DNA from: JBDTSW01 sp963782605
GTDB lineage: Bacteria; Actinomycetota; Thermoleophilia; Solirubrobacterales; 70-9
Length of the DNA: 64,000 nucleotides
Direction of reading: 5' to 3'
Assembly: GCA_963782605.1 (NCBI GenBank)
Contig: CAWAKK010000005.1
Span: forward strand, 124,001-188,000
This document shows, one piece after another, positions 7,795 to 15,919 of the stretch (position 1 is its first letter; each line of letters starts with the position of its first letter). A program made the position numbers and the translations under genes. The notes beneath the pieces were generated by a model. The model had not been told where the DNA came from. It was given only the letters and a program-made list of their open reading frames with translations, and did no database searches.

Positions 7795-8724
7795 ATGTGC
7801 GGGATCGCCGGGATCATCTACCGCAACGGCGATGGAGAGCACCAGGTTGGCCGTGATCTGACGCGGATGCTCCAGGCGATGAAGCACCGCGGGCCCGACT
7901 CAACCGGATACGCGCTCTACCGCGGCCACCGCGACTCTTTCATCATGCACGTGAAGCTGAGTGAGCCGAACGACTCCGACCCCGAGCTCGCCCAGCGCGT
8001 CGAGCGCCAGCGCGCCCAGGTCGAGGCGCGGATGCGGGCGGCGGGGGCGCGGATCGAGGAGATCAAGGAGACCCCCCGCACGATGACGATCACGTTCGAC
8101 TTCGACGGCGACCTGAAGGTGCTCGCCGATGCCGTCGAGCGCGTACGCCACACCGAGGTGCTCTCCCTGGGGCGCTCGCTCGAGATCGTCAAGGACCTGG
8201 GCGACGCCGAGACCGTTTCAGGCGAATACGGGCTCGGGGAGTTCACCGGCACCCACGCGATCGGGCACGCGCGCATGGCCACCGAGTCGGACGTGGACGT
8301 CGCCAACGCTCACCCGTACTGGGCCTACCCCTTCCCGGACGTCGCCGTGGTCCACAACGGGCAGCTCACGAACTTCCACGACTGGCGCCGGCGCCTCCAG
8401 CGTGCGGGCCACCGGTTCCAGTCCGAGTGCGACTCGGAGATCATCGCCGTCTACCTCGCCGAGCGGATGAGCGAGGGGCTCTCGCTCGAGGAGGCGATGC
8501 GCGAGAGCCTCTCCGACCTCGACGGCGTCTTCACTTACATCTGCGTCACCGAGGACTCGCTCGGCGTCGCCAAGGACGAGCTGGGCGCGAAGCCGCTGGT
8601 GCTCTACGAGGACGACGAGGTGGTCGCCCTGGCCTCGGAGGAGATCGCCATCCGCCAGGTGCTCGACCGCGAGATCTCGACGCACGATCCGTACGAGGGA
8701 GAGGTACTCGTTTGGAGCAGATGA
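7795..8724 (+). CDS. mgsA: N-methylglutamate synthase glutaminase-type subunit (class II amidotransferase), copy 1
   Basis: 309 residues starting MCGIAGI, with the N-terminal nucleophile Cys2 directly after Met, as in class II glutamine amidotransferases (GltB/GlmS/PurF type). KHRGPDSTGYALY, GHARMATES and the VVHNGQLTNFHDWR substrate-loop motif are present. In N-methylglutamate synthase and the Glx proteins of rhizobia this subunit releases ammonia or methylamine from a gamma-glutamyl amide. It begins two bases after the gmaS stop and its stop overlaps the mgsB start by four bases (ATGA), so the genes are translationally coupled. Confidence 0.85.
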   Translation: MCGIAGIIYRNGDGEHQVGRDLTRMLQAMKHRGPDSTGYALYRGHRDSFIMHVKLSEPNDSDPELAQRVERQRAQVEARMRAAGARIEEIKETPRTMTITFDFDGDLKVLADAVERVRHTEVLSLGRSLEIVKDLGDAETVSGEYGLGEFTGTHAIGHARMATESDVDVANAHPYWAYPFPDVAVVHNGQLTNFHDWRRRLQRAGHRFQSECDSEIIAVYLAERMSEGLSLEEAMRESLSDLDGVFTYICVTEDSLGVAKDELGAKPLVLYEDDEVVALASEEIAIRQVLDREISTHDPYEGEVLVWSR

Positions 8725-9500
8725 GCGAGGCCCCCGTGCGGATGGACGAGCGCGGGCTCGTCGAGCTCGACGACTCGATCCCGAAGACGGCCAAGATCGA
8801 GGGCGGGCGGGCCGTGATCGACGCGGCCGAGCTCACGCCGCGCAAGATCAACGCCGAGCTGCGCTGGCTGATCTACGAGGAGGGAATCACCGACGTGACC
8901 GTGCTCAACCCGAGCGCACGGCACTCGCTGGGCGTCGCGATCCTGACCCGGTGCCGGATCCGCTTCGAGGGCAGCCTTGGCTACTTCGGCTGTGGGCTGA
9001 TCGACGGCCCCGAGGTCGAGATCACCGGGCGGGTGGGTTGGTCCGTCGCCGAGAACATGATGTCCGGGGTCGTCGTCGTCGAAGGGAACGCAGGCTCGCT
9101 CGCCGGCGCCGCGCTGCGCGGCGGCGACCTCGTCGTCAAGTCCGACGTCGGGGCGCGCACGGGGATCGATCAGAAGGGCGGCACGATTATCGCCCTCGGC
9201 AACGCTGCGTCGATGACCGGCTTCATGATGCAGCGCGGGCGTCAGATCATCTGTGGCGACGTGGGCCCGGGGCTCGGCGACTCCATGTACGACGGCACGA
9301 TCTACGTGGGGGGGAAGATCGCCTCGCTCGGGATCGACTGCGTCGAGGGCGAGTGGACCGACGCCGACACCGAGCTGGTCGAGCGCAAGTTCTCGATCTA
9401 TGGGCTTGGCGCGCCGCCCGAGCTGCGCAAGTTCGTCTGCGGGAAGAAGCTCTACAACTACGACAACCTCGAGCCCAGCGAGCGCAAGCTGGTGCTCTAG
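8721..9500 (+). CDS. mgsB: N-methylglutamate synthase GXGXG-domain subunit, copy 1
   Basis: 259 residues. It is a stand-alone version of the C-terminal GXGXG beta-helix domain of glutamate synthase large chain; the repeats include ENMMSGVVVVEGNAG, GGDLVVKSDVGARTGI and GRQIICGDVGPGLGDSMYDG. It has no catalytic residues of its own and is thought to hold the synthase subunits together. About 50 N-terminal residues precede the domain. The ATG overlaps the mgsA stop; mgsC follows ten bases after its stop. Confidence 0.85.
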   Translation: MSEAPVRMDERGLVELDDSIPKTAKIEGGRAVIDAAELTPRKINAELRWLIYEEGITDVTVLNPSARHSLGVAILTRCRIRFEGSLGYFGCGLIDGPEVEITGRVGWSVAENMMSGVVVVEGNAGSLAGAALRGGDLVVKSDVGARTGIDQKGGTIIALGNAASMTGFMMQRGRQIICGDVGPGLGDSMYDGTIYVGGKIASLGIDCVEGEWTDADTELVERKFSIYGLGAPPELRKFVCGKKLYNYDNLEPSERKLVL

Positions 9501-9510
9501 GAGGACCGCG

Positions 9511-11427
9511 ATGGCCGACGAGACACCCGACCAGAAGGCACCCGCCACTCCCCACAAGGAGTCGGCCGGCGCGCGGGAGGTGCTGGGCCGCAGCCCGATC
9601 TTCACGCCGCAGGTCATCAACGACATCCACATGAAGGCGGAGCTCGGCCGCTACCGCATGCGCGGCTTCTCGATGTTCAAGAAGCTCCCCGGCTGGGACG
9701 ACCTGATCTTCCTCCCGGGGACGCTGACCCGCTTCGTGATCGAGGGCTATCGCGAGAAGTGCGATACGAAGACCGTGCTCGGCAGCCGCTTCGCCAAGAA
9801 GCCGCTCGAGCTCGACATCCCCGTTTACATCACCGGCATGAGCTTCGGCGCGCTCTCGCTCGAGGCGAAGATGGCGCTCGCGAAGGGTGCCTCGATGGCC
9901 GGCTCGGCGACCTGCTCGGGCGAGGGCGGGATGATTCCGCCGGAGCGGGACCTCTCGACCAAGTGGTACTACCAGGTGATCCAGAGCCGCTACGGCTTCA
10001 ACCCGCACCACCTGATGCTGGCCGACGGGATCGAGTTCTTCATCGGCCAGGGCTGCAAGGTCGGCCTCGGAGGACACCTGATGGGCCAGAAGGTGACCGA
10101 GCAGGTAGCCGAGATGCGTTCGCTCCCCGCCGGGATCGACCAGCGCTCGCCGGCGCGCCACCCGGATTGGCTCGGTCCCGACGACCTCTCGCTCAAGGTG
10201 CAGGAGACCCGCGAGGCGACGAACTACGAGGTCCCGATCCAGCTCAAGCTCGGCGCCGCCCGCGTTTACGACGACGTGCGGATGGCGGCCAAGTGCGGCC
10301 CCGACATCATCTACCTGGACGGGGCCGAGGGTGGGACCGGGGCAGGTCCGCACATCGCCGCGGAGGAGACAGGCATCCCGCTCCTGGCGGCGATCCCGGA
10401 GGCGCGCCGCGCGCTCGAGGACGTCGGGCTCGTCGACGAGGTCGACCTGGTCGTCGCGGGCGGGATCCGCAACGGCGGTGACATCGCGAAGTGCCTGGCG
10501 CTCGGCGCGGACGCGATCGCGATCGGCCACTCGGCGCTGATGGCGCTCAACTGCAACAAGGAGATCCCCGGCGTCACCGACTACGAGGGCACCGTCGGGG
10601 TTCCCGCAGGCCAGTGCTACCACTGCCACACCGGCCGCTGCCCGGTCGGGATCACGACCCAGGACCCGGAGCTTCGCAAGCGCCTGCACGTCGAAGAGGC
10701 CGCCCAGAGGGTGTTCAACTTCCTCCACACGCTCACGCTCGAGGTGCAGATGCTCGCCCGCGCCTGCGGCAAGACCAGCGTGCACAGCCTCGAGCCCGAG
10801 GACCTCGCGGCGCTGACCGTCGAGGCCTCGGCGATGGCGAGGGTGCCGCTAGCCGGGACCGACTACATCCCAGGCGTCAGCGAGGAGCGGGCGCTGGGCG
10901 AAATCCGCACCATGCTCGACCGCTACCTCGAGAACCCGGTCGACTTCCTGCCCGAGCGGCGCGGGCGCGACCGAGGAGTCCTGATGGCCCGCGCCGACGA
11001 CGTGCGCGAGCCCGAGAAGGTCGTCTCGATCGACGCCGAGTACCTCTCCGGGGAGCGTTTCCCGTACCAGGAGGACATCTCGCTCCTCGAGGACATCGAC
11101 CTCGAGGCGGCCACGCCCGGCCAGGACCTCAACTGGCTCGAGGATGTCGAGCTGCTCGAGGAGGAGGGCGTGCCGGCGGTCTTCGACCGCTACTCCAACT
11201 CCTTCCTTCGCATCTACTTCGACATCCCCGAGGGCCGCGAGGACGAGATCGCCCGCAAGGTCCTGATCGCGCACCTCCAGGGCGGTAACTCCTACGGCAT
11301 CCGCCTCAAGCAGGCCCACGCCAAGTTCCCTCAGCCCGAGCTCGGGCCCTGGGTCTCCGACTCGCCCGTCGTGGGCGAGGATTGGAGGCCGCCGGTGCTC
11401 GAGGGCTGGGAGCGGCCCGACCACTAG
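9511..11427 (+). CDS. mgsC: N-methylglutamate synthase FMN/Fe-S subunit with C-terminal extension, copy 1
   Basis: 638 residues. About residues 25-450 are the FMN-binding central domain of glutamate synthase: ITGMSFGALS, GEGGMI, DGAEGGTGAGP, VVAGGIRNGGDIAKCLALGADAIAIG. The cluster loop has C369-x2-C372-x4-C377 (CYHCHTGRCPVGITTQDP), which can bind an iron-sulfur cluster. The subunit forms (N-methyl)glutamate from 2-oxoglutarate and the released amine. Stand-alone family members are usually about 440-460 residues; here about 120-150 acidic residues follow, containing DIPEGREDEIARKVLIAHL. I do not recognise that extension. Copy 2 lacks both the extension and the cysteines. Confidence 0.85.
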   Translation: MADETPDQKAPATPHKESAGAREVLGRSPIFTPQVINDIHMKAELGRYRMRGFSMFKKLPGWDDLIFLPGTLTRFVIEGYREKCDTKTVLGSRFAKKPLELDIPVYITGMSFGALSLEAKMALAKGASMAGSATCSGEGGMIPPERDLSTKWYYQVIQSRYGFNPHHLMLADGIEFFIGQGCKVGLGGHLMGQKVTEQVAEMRSLPAGIDQRSPARHPDWLGPDDLSLKVQETREATNYEVPIQLKLGAARVYDDVRMAAKCGPDIIYLDGAEGGTGAGPHIAAEETGIPLLAAIPEARRALEDVGLVDEVDLVVAGGIRNGGDIAKCLALGADAIAIGHSALMALNCNKEIPGVTDYEGTVGVPAGQCYHCHTGRCPVGITTQDPELRKRLHVEEAAQRVFNFLHTLTLEVQMLARACGKTSVHSLEPEDLAALTVEASAMARVPLAGTDYIPGVSEERALGEIRTMLDRYLENPVDFLPERRGRDRGVLMARADDVREPEKVVSIDAEYLSGERFPYQEDISLLEDIDLEAATPGQDLNWLEDVELLEEEGVPAVFDRYSNSFLRIYFDIPEGREDEIARKVLIAHLQGGNSYGIRLKQAHAKFPQPELGPWVSDSPVVGEDWRPPVLEGWERPDH

Positions 11428-11435
11428 CGATCCTT

Positions 11436-12726
11436 ATGGCCTCGTTGCCTGACTCCGCCCGCCACCTCGTGATCGGGGCGGGCGTCCATGGGCTCTCGAC
11501 GGCATGGCACCTGGCGGCGGCGGGGGAGGAGGCACTCGTAGTCGACAAGGCTTCGGTCGCGTCCGGCGCCTCCGGCATCGCCTGCGGGGTGATCCGCAAC
11601 AACTACTTCCAGCCGGCGATGCAGGAGCTGATGGCCGCCTGTGTCGAGATCTGGGAGTCCGATCCCGAGGCCCTCCACTACCACGGGTCGGGCTACATCG
11701 CGCTCGGGCCACGAGCCCAGGAGGCGGAGCTGGCCGAGGTCTTCGAGCGCCAGCAGCGGATCGGGTACCCGTCGGAGCTGCTACACCGGGGCGGATGCTG
11801 TCCGCTCCCACATGCGGGAGCTCTACCCCGACTGGCGGGCGGAGGGCCTCACCGCCTGCCTGCACGAGCGCGCCGGCGGGTTCGCGTTCAACCGGGAGTC
11901 GATGCTGGGCCTAGCGTCGAAGGCGCGTGCCGCCGGCGCGCGGATCTCAGAGGGGGTCGAGGTCACCGGCTTTCGCCGCGACGGGTCGGGAGCGGTGGCC
12001 GCGGTGGAGACGACGGCTGGCGCGGTCGAGGTCGACCAGGTGGTGATCGCGGTGGGCCCGTGGATCGCACACCTGTGGCGGCTGCTCGGCCTTCCCGACC
12101 GGATCGACGTCCGCCATCCCGATGGCGAGCTCGAGCGCGATGCCCCGATGTGGACGTACTGGTACCTGCAGGAGGGCGAGGTCGCCATGGCGCCGGCGAC
12201 CCTGGACACGGCCTCAGGCGCGGAGGCTCCGGTGCTCCACGTCGACGCGGAGGGCCCGCTGCGAGCCGACGACGGCACCGTGGTCAGCGAGGGGTCCTGG
12301 GGCATCTACGTGAAGCCTGACCGCGAGTCGGTCCAGGGTGGGGCGCAGCCGCTCCGCCTCGGGCACGAGATCGAGCTCGACCCCTACCCCACGGGCTCGG
12401 TCGAGGCGAGCTTCCCGGACCTGTGGTGCGCGGCGCTCTCGCACTGCATGGAGCGGTTCGAGGGCTGTCGCCGCAGCTACGTCCAGGTGCGGTCGGGCGG
12501 CGCGGGGGCGTTCACCGCCGACAACTTCCCCATCTTTGACCGCATGCTCGACAACGTCTACGTCGCCGCCGACTCGAACCACGGCTACAAGATGATCGCG
12601 GTCGGCCGCGAGGTCGCTCGCGAGCTGCGCGGCGAGCACTCGACGCTGCTTCAGCCGTTTCGCTTCGAGCGCTTTTCGACGGGCGAGCTGCATCCGGTCT
12701 CGCAGAGCCCGTACCCGTGGAGCTGA
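11436..12726 (+). CDS. SoxB/DadA-like FAD-dependent oxidoreductase, frameshift near 11784
   Basis: DAO-superfamily flavoprotein of about 430 residues once one extra base at about 11781-11787 is removed. The first frame gives MASLPDSARHLVIGAGVHGLS (Rossmann motif) and SGASGIACGVIRNNYF; the second continues TGADAVRSHMRELYPDW through GSWGIYVKPDRES and ADNFPIFDRMLDNVYVAADS to SPYPWS. Such enzymes oxidise secondary or tertiary amino acids (sarcosine, dimethylglycine, N-methylglutamate, D-amino acids). It starts eight bases after mgsC and overlaps the next, homologous gene, so it is part of the copy 1 operon. Substrate unknown; oxidative N-demethylation is the best guess from context. Confidence 0.78.
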
Positions 12727-13997
12727 GGCCGGCAAGCCACGTCGTCGTGGGCGGCGGGGTGCTCGGCCTCTCGGCCGCCTGGCGCCTCGCCGAGCGCGGC
12801 GCCGACGTGCTCGTGTTGGAGAAGGGGCTGATCGGAAGCGGCGCCTCGGGCGCCGCCGGCGGCATCGTCCGCAACTACTACCGCTCGCCGGCGATCACCG
12901 AGATCATCCGGATGTCCGTCGAGCTCTTCGAGGCCGAGCCGGAGGAGTTCGGCTTTCGCCAGATCGGCTACCTGGCGGCCGTGCCCGAGCGCCAGGTGGA
13001 CGACCTCGTCGCGATCCGCGAACAGCACGAGCGCGCGGGCTACGAGTCCGAGCTCGCGCTCGGCGCCGATGACTGCCGCACGTACCTTTCCTTCACCTGG
13101 CCGGATTGGGAGGCCGACGTCGCCGCGATCCTGCACGAGCGACGGGGCGGCTGGGCCGATCCGATGCAGACGGTGCGCCACCTCGCGTCGCGGGCGCGGG
13201 CGGCCGGCGCGGTGATCGAGGAGGGGGTGGAGGTGACTGGGCTTGAGCTCGGGGTCGGCGGGGTGGAGTCGGTCCAGACCTCGAAGGGCAGCATCCCGTG
13301 TGAGACGCTCGTGGCCGCGCCGGGCCCATGGGTCGAGTCGCTCTGGCGCATGCTCGGGCTGCGCCCGGAAATCGAGCCGTCTGACGGCGGAGAGCCCCGG
13401 CCGCTGATCGCCTACTTGAAGGCCCAGGAAGGGGAGTTCGCCCTGCCCGGGGTCGGCCTCGGCGGCCGCGCCGGGGCCGAGCCGCCTGTTGTGCATCTGG
13501 ACCAGGCCGGTGAGCTTCGCTCCGACTCCGACGGCCGGGTGCTCCACCCCGGCCCGTGGGGGATCTACCTGCGCATGGGCCGCGACGGCACCGGGGTGAC
13601 CGGCGGCGGCCTGCCGGTGTTGCTCTCGCAGCCCGACCTCGATCCCTACGGGCCCGACAATCCAGCCCACGCGGCGGACGAGGCGTTCGGCGAGTTCTTC
13701 ACGTCCGGGCTCGCCCAGGCCTTCGGGCGCTTCCGTGGCCGGGCGGCAGAGTGGCGGATGACGCTTGGCGGCGGCATCGTCGCCCACACCCCTGACAATT
13801 ACCCGATCTGCGACTGGGTGCTCGAGAACGCCTACGCGATCGTCGACTCGGGCCACGGCTTCAAAATGCTGGCGCTGGGTCGCCTCGCCGCCGACGATGT
13901 CCTCGACCGTGGCGACCGGCTCGAAGCCTTCAGGCTGGGGCGCTTCGCCCGCGGCGAGTCGCACCTGGCCTCGAAGGGCCCCTATCCCTGGACGTAG
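12717..13997 (+). CDS. SoxB/DadA-like FAD-dependent oxidoreductase, second of a tandem pair
   Basis: 426 residues from a GTG overlapping the upstream gene by ten bases. An N-terminal FAD-binding motif (HVVVGGGVLGLSAAWRLAERGADV), SGASGAAGGIVRNYYRSP and C-terminal HTPDNYPICDWVLENAYAIVDSGHGFKM identify a DAO/sarcosine-oxidase-beta-like enzyme. It is a paralogue of the preceding gene; both end in a PYPW-type tail. Two such subunits may form a heteromer, or act on successive methyl groups. The gene ends the copy 1 operon and converges on cynS with only 18 bases between stops. Confidence 0.83.
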   Translation: MELRPASHVVVGGGVLGLSAAWRLAERGADVLVLEKGLIGSGASGAAGGIVRNYYRSPAITEIIRMSVELFEAEPEEFGFRQIGYLAAVPERQVDDLVAIREQHERAGYESELALGADDCRTYLSFTWPDWEADVAAILHERRGGWADPMQTVRHLASRARAAGAVIEEGVEVTGLELGVGGVESVQTSKGSIPCETLVAAPGPWVESLWRMLGLRPEIEPSDGGEPRPLIAYLKAQEGEFALPGVGLGGRAGAEPPVVHLDQAGELRSDSDGRVLHPGPWGIYLRMGRDGTGVTGGGLPVLLSQPDLDPYGPDNPAHAADEAFGEFFTSGLAQAFGRFRGRAAEWRMTLGGGIVAHTPDNYPICDWVLENAYAIVDSGHGFKMLALGRLAADDVLDRGDRLEAFRLGRFARGESHLASKGPYPWT

Positions 13998-14015
13998 GCG
14001 AGGCCGGAGCGGCCG

Positions 14016-14465
14016 CTACTCCCGCCACTCATATGGCAGGAACTTGCCGTTCAGCACGATCTCGACCCGATCGCCCGCGGGATCAGGAATCCGGTGGACG
14101 GTGAAGCCGAAGTTGATCGCGCTCATGATCCCGTCGCCGAACTCCTCGTGGATCAGCTCCTTGATCGCCGGACCGTAGACCTGGACGATCTCGTAGAAGC
14201 GATAGACGGTCGGGTCCGTGGGGACGGCCTCGTCGAGGCCGCCACGCATCGGCGACGCCGTGAGCTCGGCGACCGCGTCGGCATCCAGCCCGAGGGCTTC
14301 GACCGCGGCTCGCGCCTGTTCCTCGGAGAGCGGAAACTGGCCCAAGAGCGCGCAGGTCGACCACTCCACCGGCGCCCCGAGCGTCTCGGCGAGCTCCGCC
14401 CAGGTGAGGCCGTGAGCGCGTTTCGCCGTGAGAATCTGCTCCGAGAGCTGCCGCCGCCGGGTCAC
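14016..14465 (-). CDS. cynS: Cyanate hydratase (cyanase)
   Basis: 149 residues from a GTG at 14465. N-terminal helix-turn-helix-like domain, then the conserved catalytic C-terminal domain. R89 and E92 in YRFYE and S115 in GIMSAINF correspond to Arg96, Glu99 and Ser122 of the E. coli enzyme with a constant offset of seven. Cyanase converts cyanate plus bicarbonate to ammonia and CO2. It is the last gene of the minus-strand soxDAGB-fhs-fchA-EamA run, 13 bases after the transporter gene. Cyanate supply from carbamoyl phosphate or an N-methyl compound is possible; the link to methylated-amine metabolism is inference. Confidence 0.93.
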   Translation of the reverse strand: MTRRRQLSEQILTAKRAHGLTWAELAETLGAPVEWSTCALLGQFPLSEEQARAAVEALGLDADAVAELTASPMRGGLDEAVPTDPTVYRFYEIVQVYGPAIKELIHEEFGDGIMSAINFGFTVHRIPDPAGDRVEIVLNGKFLPYEWRE

Positions 14466-14478
14466 GAAGGGAGCCTAT

Positions 14479-15324
14479 TCATCCCGCGGCTATGAGCGCG
14501 ACTCCCGTCAGCGCGACCGCCACCCCGGCGGCCTGCACCGTGGCGAGTCGCTCGCCGAGAAGCGCCCTCGCCAGCACCACCGTGCCGACCGGGTAGAGCG
14601 AGGCGAGGACGGCGACGACGCTCAGGAGTCCGGTCTCGGTGCCCAGCGCGAAGCAGGCGTTGGCGCCCACGTCGAGGAGCCCGATCAGCGCCAGCGCCGG
14701 CAGGTCCGTCGCGCTGCCGCCCAAGCGCGGGCGCGCAGCGACGAGGACCACGGCGAGCGCCGCGGCGGCGGCGATCCGCGCAACGAGGAGCGCGCCCAGG
14801 GGGTCGGTCGAGTCGGCCGCCGCATCCATGCCGACGTAGAAACCGCCGAAGCCAAGCGCCGCGATCGCGCTGAGAACCAGGGCCTCACGCGAGGGCCCGT
14901 CCTTCATGCGGCCATCCACGCTGCGCGTCGCGAGGGCGACACCGGCGAAGACCCCAAGCATCCCCGCCACCTGAAGCCCGCCCGGCCGCTCGCCCGCGGC
15001 GAGGCCGACCACCACCGGCAGGACCGCGGCGCCGCTCGCGGAGATCGGCGAGATCACGCTCATCGTCCCGATCGCCAGGGCTCGGTAAAGCGCCGCGATC
15101 CCGGCCAGCTGGCAGACACCGGCGATCACCGCGGGCGCGACATCGGAGCCTGAGGGGACCTCCAGGCTGCCGGCGCCCACGACCACGGTGATCGCCGCCA
15201 GGCCGCAGAGTTGGCTCGCTCCGAGCACGAGCGCGAGGGTCAGGCGCCGGGTGCGCAGGCCGCCGAGAAAGTCCGCGAGGCCCCAGCACAGCGCGGTGGC
15301 GAAGCCGAGCGCGACCGCAGCCAC
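14479..15324 (-). CDS. EamA/DMT-superfamily transporter
   Basis: 281 residues from a GTG, with ten hydrophobic segments in two repeated halves (for example GFATALCWGLADFLGGL and LVLGASQLCGLAAITVVVGAG near the start, ALIGLLDVGANACFALG later). This is the drug/metabolite transporter fold, an inner-membrane carrier usually for amino acids, sugars or amines. It sits between fchA and cynS on the same strand with short gaps (9 and 13 bases), so it probably exports or imports a compound tied to this pathway. The substrate cannot be read from sequence. Confidence 0.82.
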   Translation of the reverse strand: MAAVALGFATALCWGLADFLGGLRTRRLTLALVLGASQLCGLAAITVVVGAGSLEVPSGSDVAPAVIAGVCQLAGIAALYRALAIGTMSVISPISASGAAVLPVVVGLAAGERPGGLQVAGMLGVFAGVALATRSVDGRMKDGPSREALVLSAIAALGFGGFYVGMDAAADSTDPLGALLVARIAAAAALAVVLVAARPRLGGSATDLPALALIGLLDVGANACFALGTETGLLSVVAVLASLYPVGTVVLARALLGERLATVQAAGVAVALTGVALIAAG

Positions 15325-15333
15325 GGCGGATCG

Positions 15334-15906
15334 TCAGCCCGCCGCGCGCCGAGCCCGCTCGGCGGCGGCCAGGGCCCGCTCGGCGCGAGGGTCCTCGCGA
15401 TCGGCAAGGTTCGCCGCCACGAGCGAAGCCGAGCTGACCGCCGCCGCCACCGCGAGGTGGGTCGCGGTCAGCGCGTCGGGTGTGAACGGCCAATCGCCGG
15501 CGGCCGCCACCTCAGCGCCCGCCTCGGCGAGCTCGGCGGCCGACTCAGCCACCTCGAGCGGAGGCTCGGCGGCGAGCGCCAGAGCCTGTGCTCGCGCCTG
15601 CGGATCAGCGGCTTCGATCACCCGCTCGTAGGCCTTGGCATCCGCGTCTGCGACGGCGGGGAGGCGAGCTCGTAGATCGCCCGCCGCGGCACCGAGAGCC
15701 CGCATGCGCTGCTCCTGCCGCGGTTCGGTGGCCTCGCCGCCGGCTACCCGCTCGGCTGCGAGGCCAGCCGTCAGCTCGACCAGCGAGGCAGCCGCCGCGC
15801 AGGCCAGGGCAGCGGCGACCCCAGCCGCAGCGGGCTCCTCGCGCGACGCGAGGTCGGCAAGCGCATCGTCTATCCGGCGGTCGGCGAGCCCGGCCATGGC
15901 CCGCAT
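15334..15906 (-). CDS. fchA: Cyclodeaminase-family methenyl-THF cyclohydrolase (FchA-like)
   Basis: About 190 residues, all-alpha and Ala-rich, with the formiminotransferase-cyclodeaminase (FTCD_C) signature: EEPAAAGVAAALACAAAASLVEL near the N-terminus and DADAKAYERVIEAA mid-protein. Stand-alone members serve as methenyltetrahydrofolate cyclohydrolase (Fch/FchA) in methylotrophs and acetogens. It follows fhs by 13 bases (ATG at 15906; a second ATG at 15897 is possible). The local FolD lacks the Lys needed for cyclohydrolysis, so this gene would fill that step. Histidine-type formimino-THF cyclodeaminase is the alternative, but no histidine genes are near. Confidence 0.8.
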   Translation of the reverse strand: MRAMAGLADRRIDDALADLASREEPAAAGVAAALACAAAASLVELTAGLAAERVAGGEATEPRQEQRMRALGAAAGDLRARLPAVADADAKAYERVIEAADPQARAQALALAAEPPLEVAESAAELAEAGAEVAAAGDWPFTPDALTATHLAVAAAVSSASLVAANLADREDPRAERALAAAERARRAAG

Positions 15907-15919
15907 CTTCGCAGCGCGC

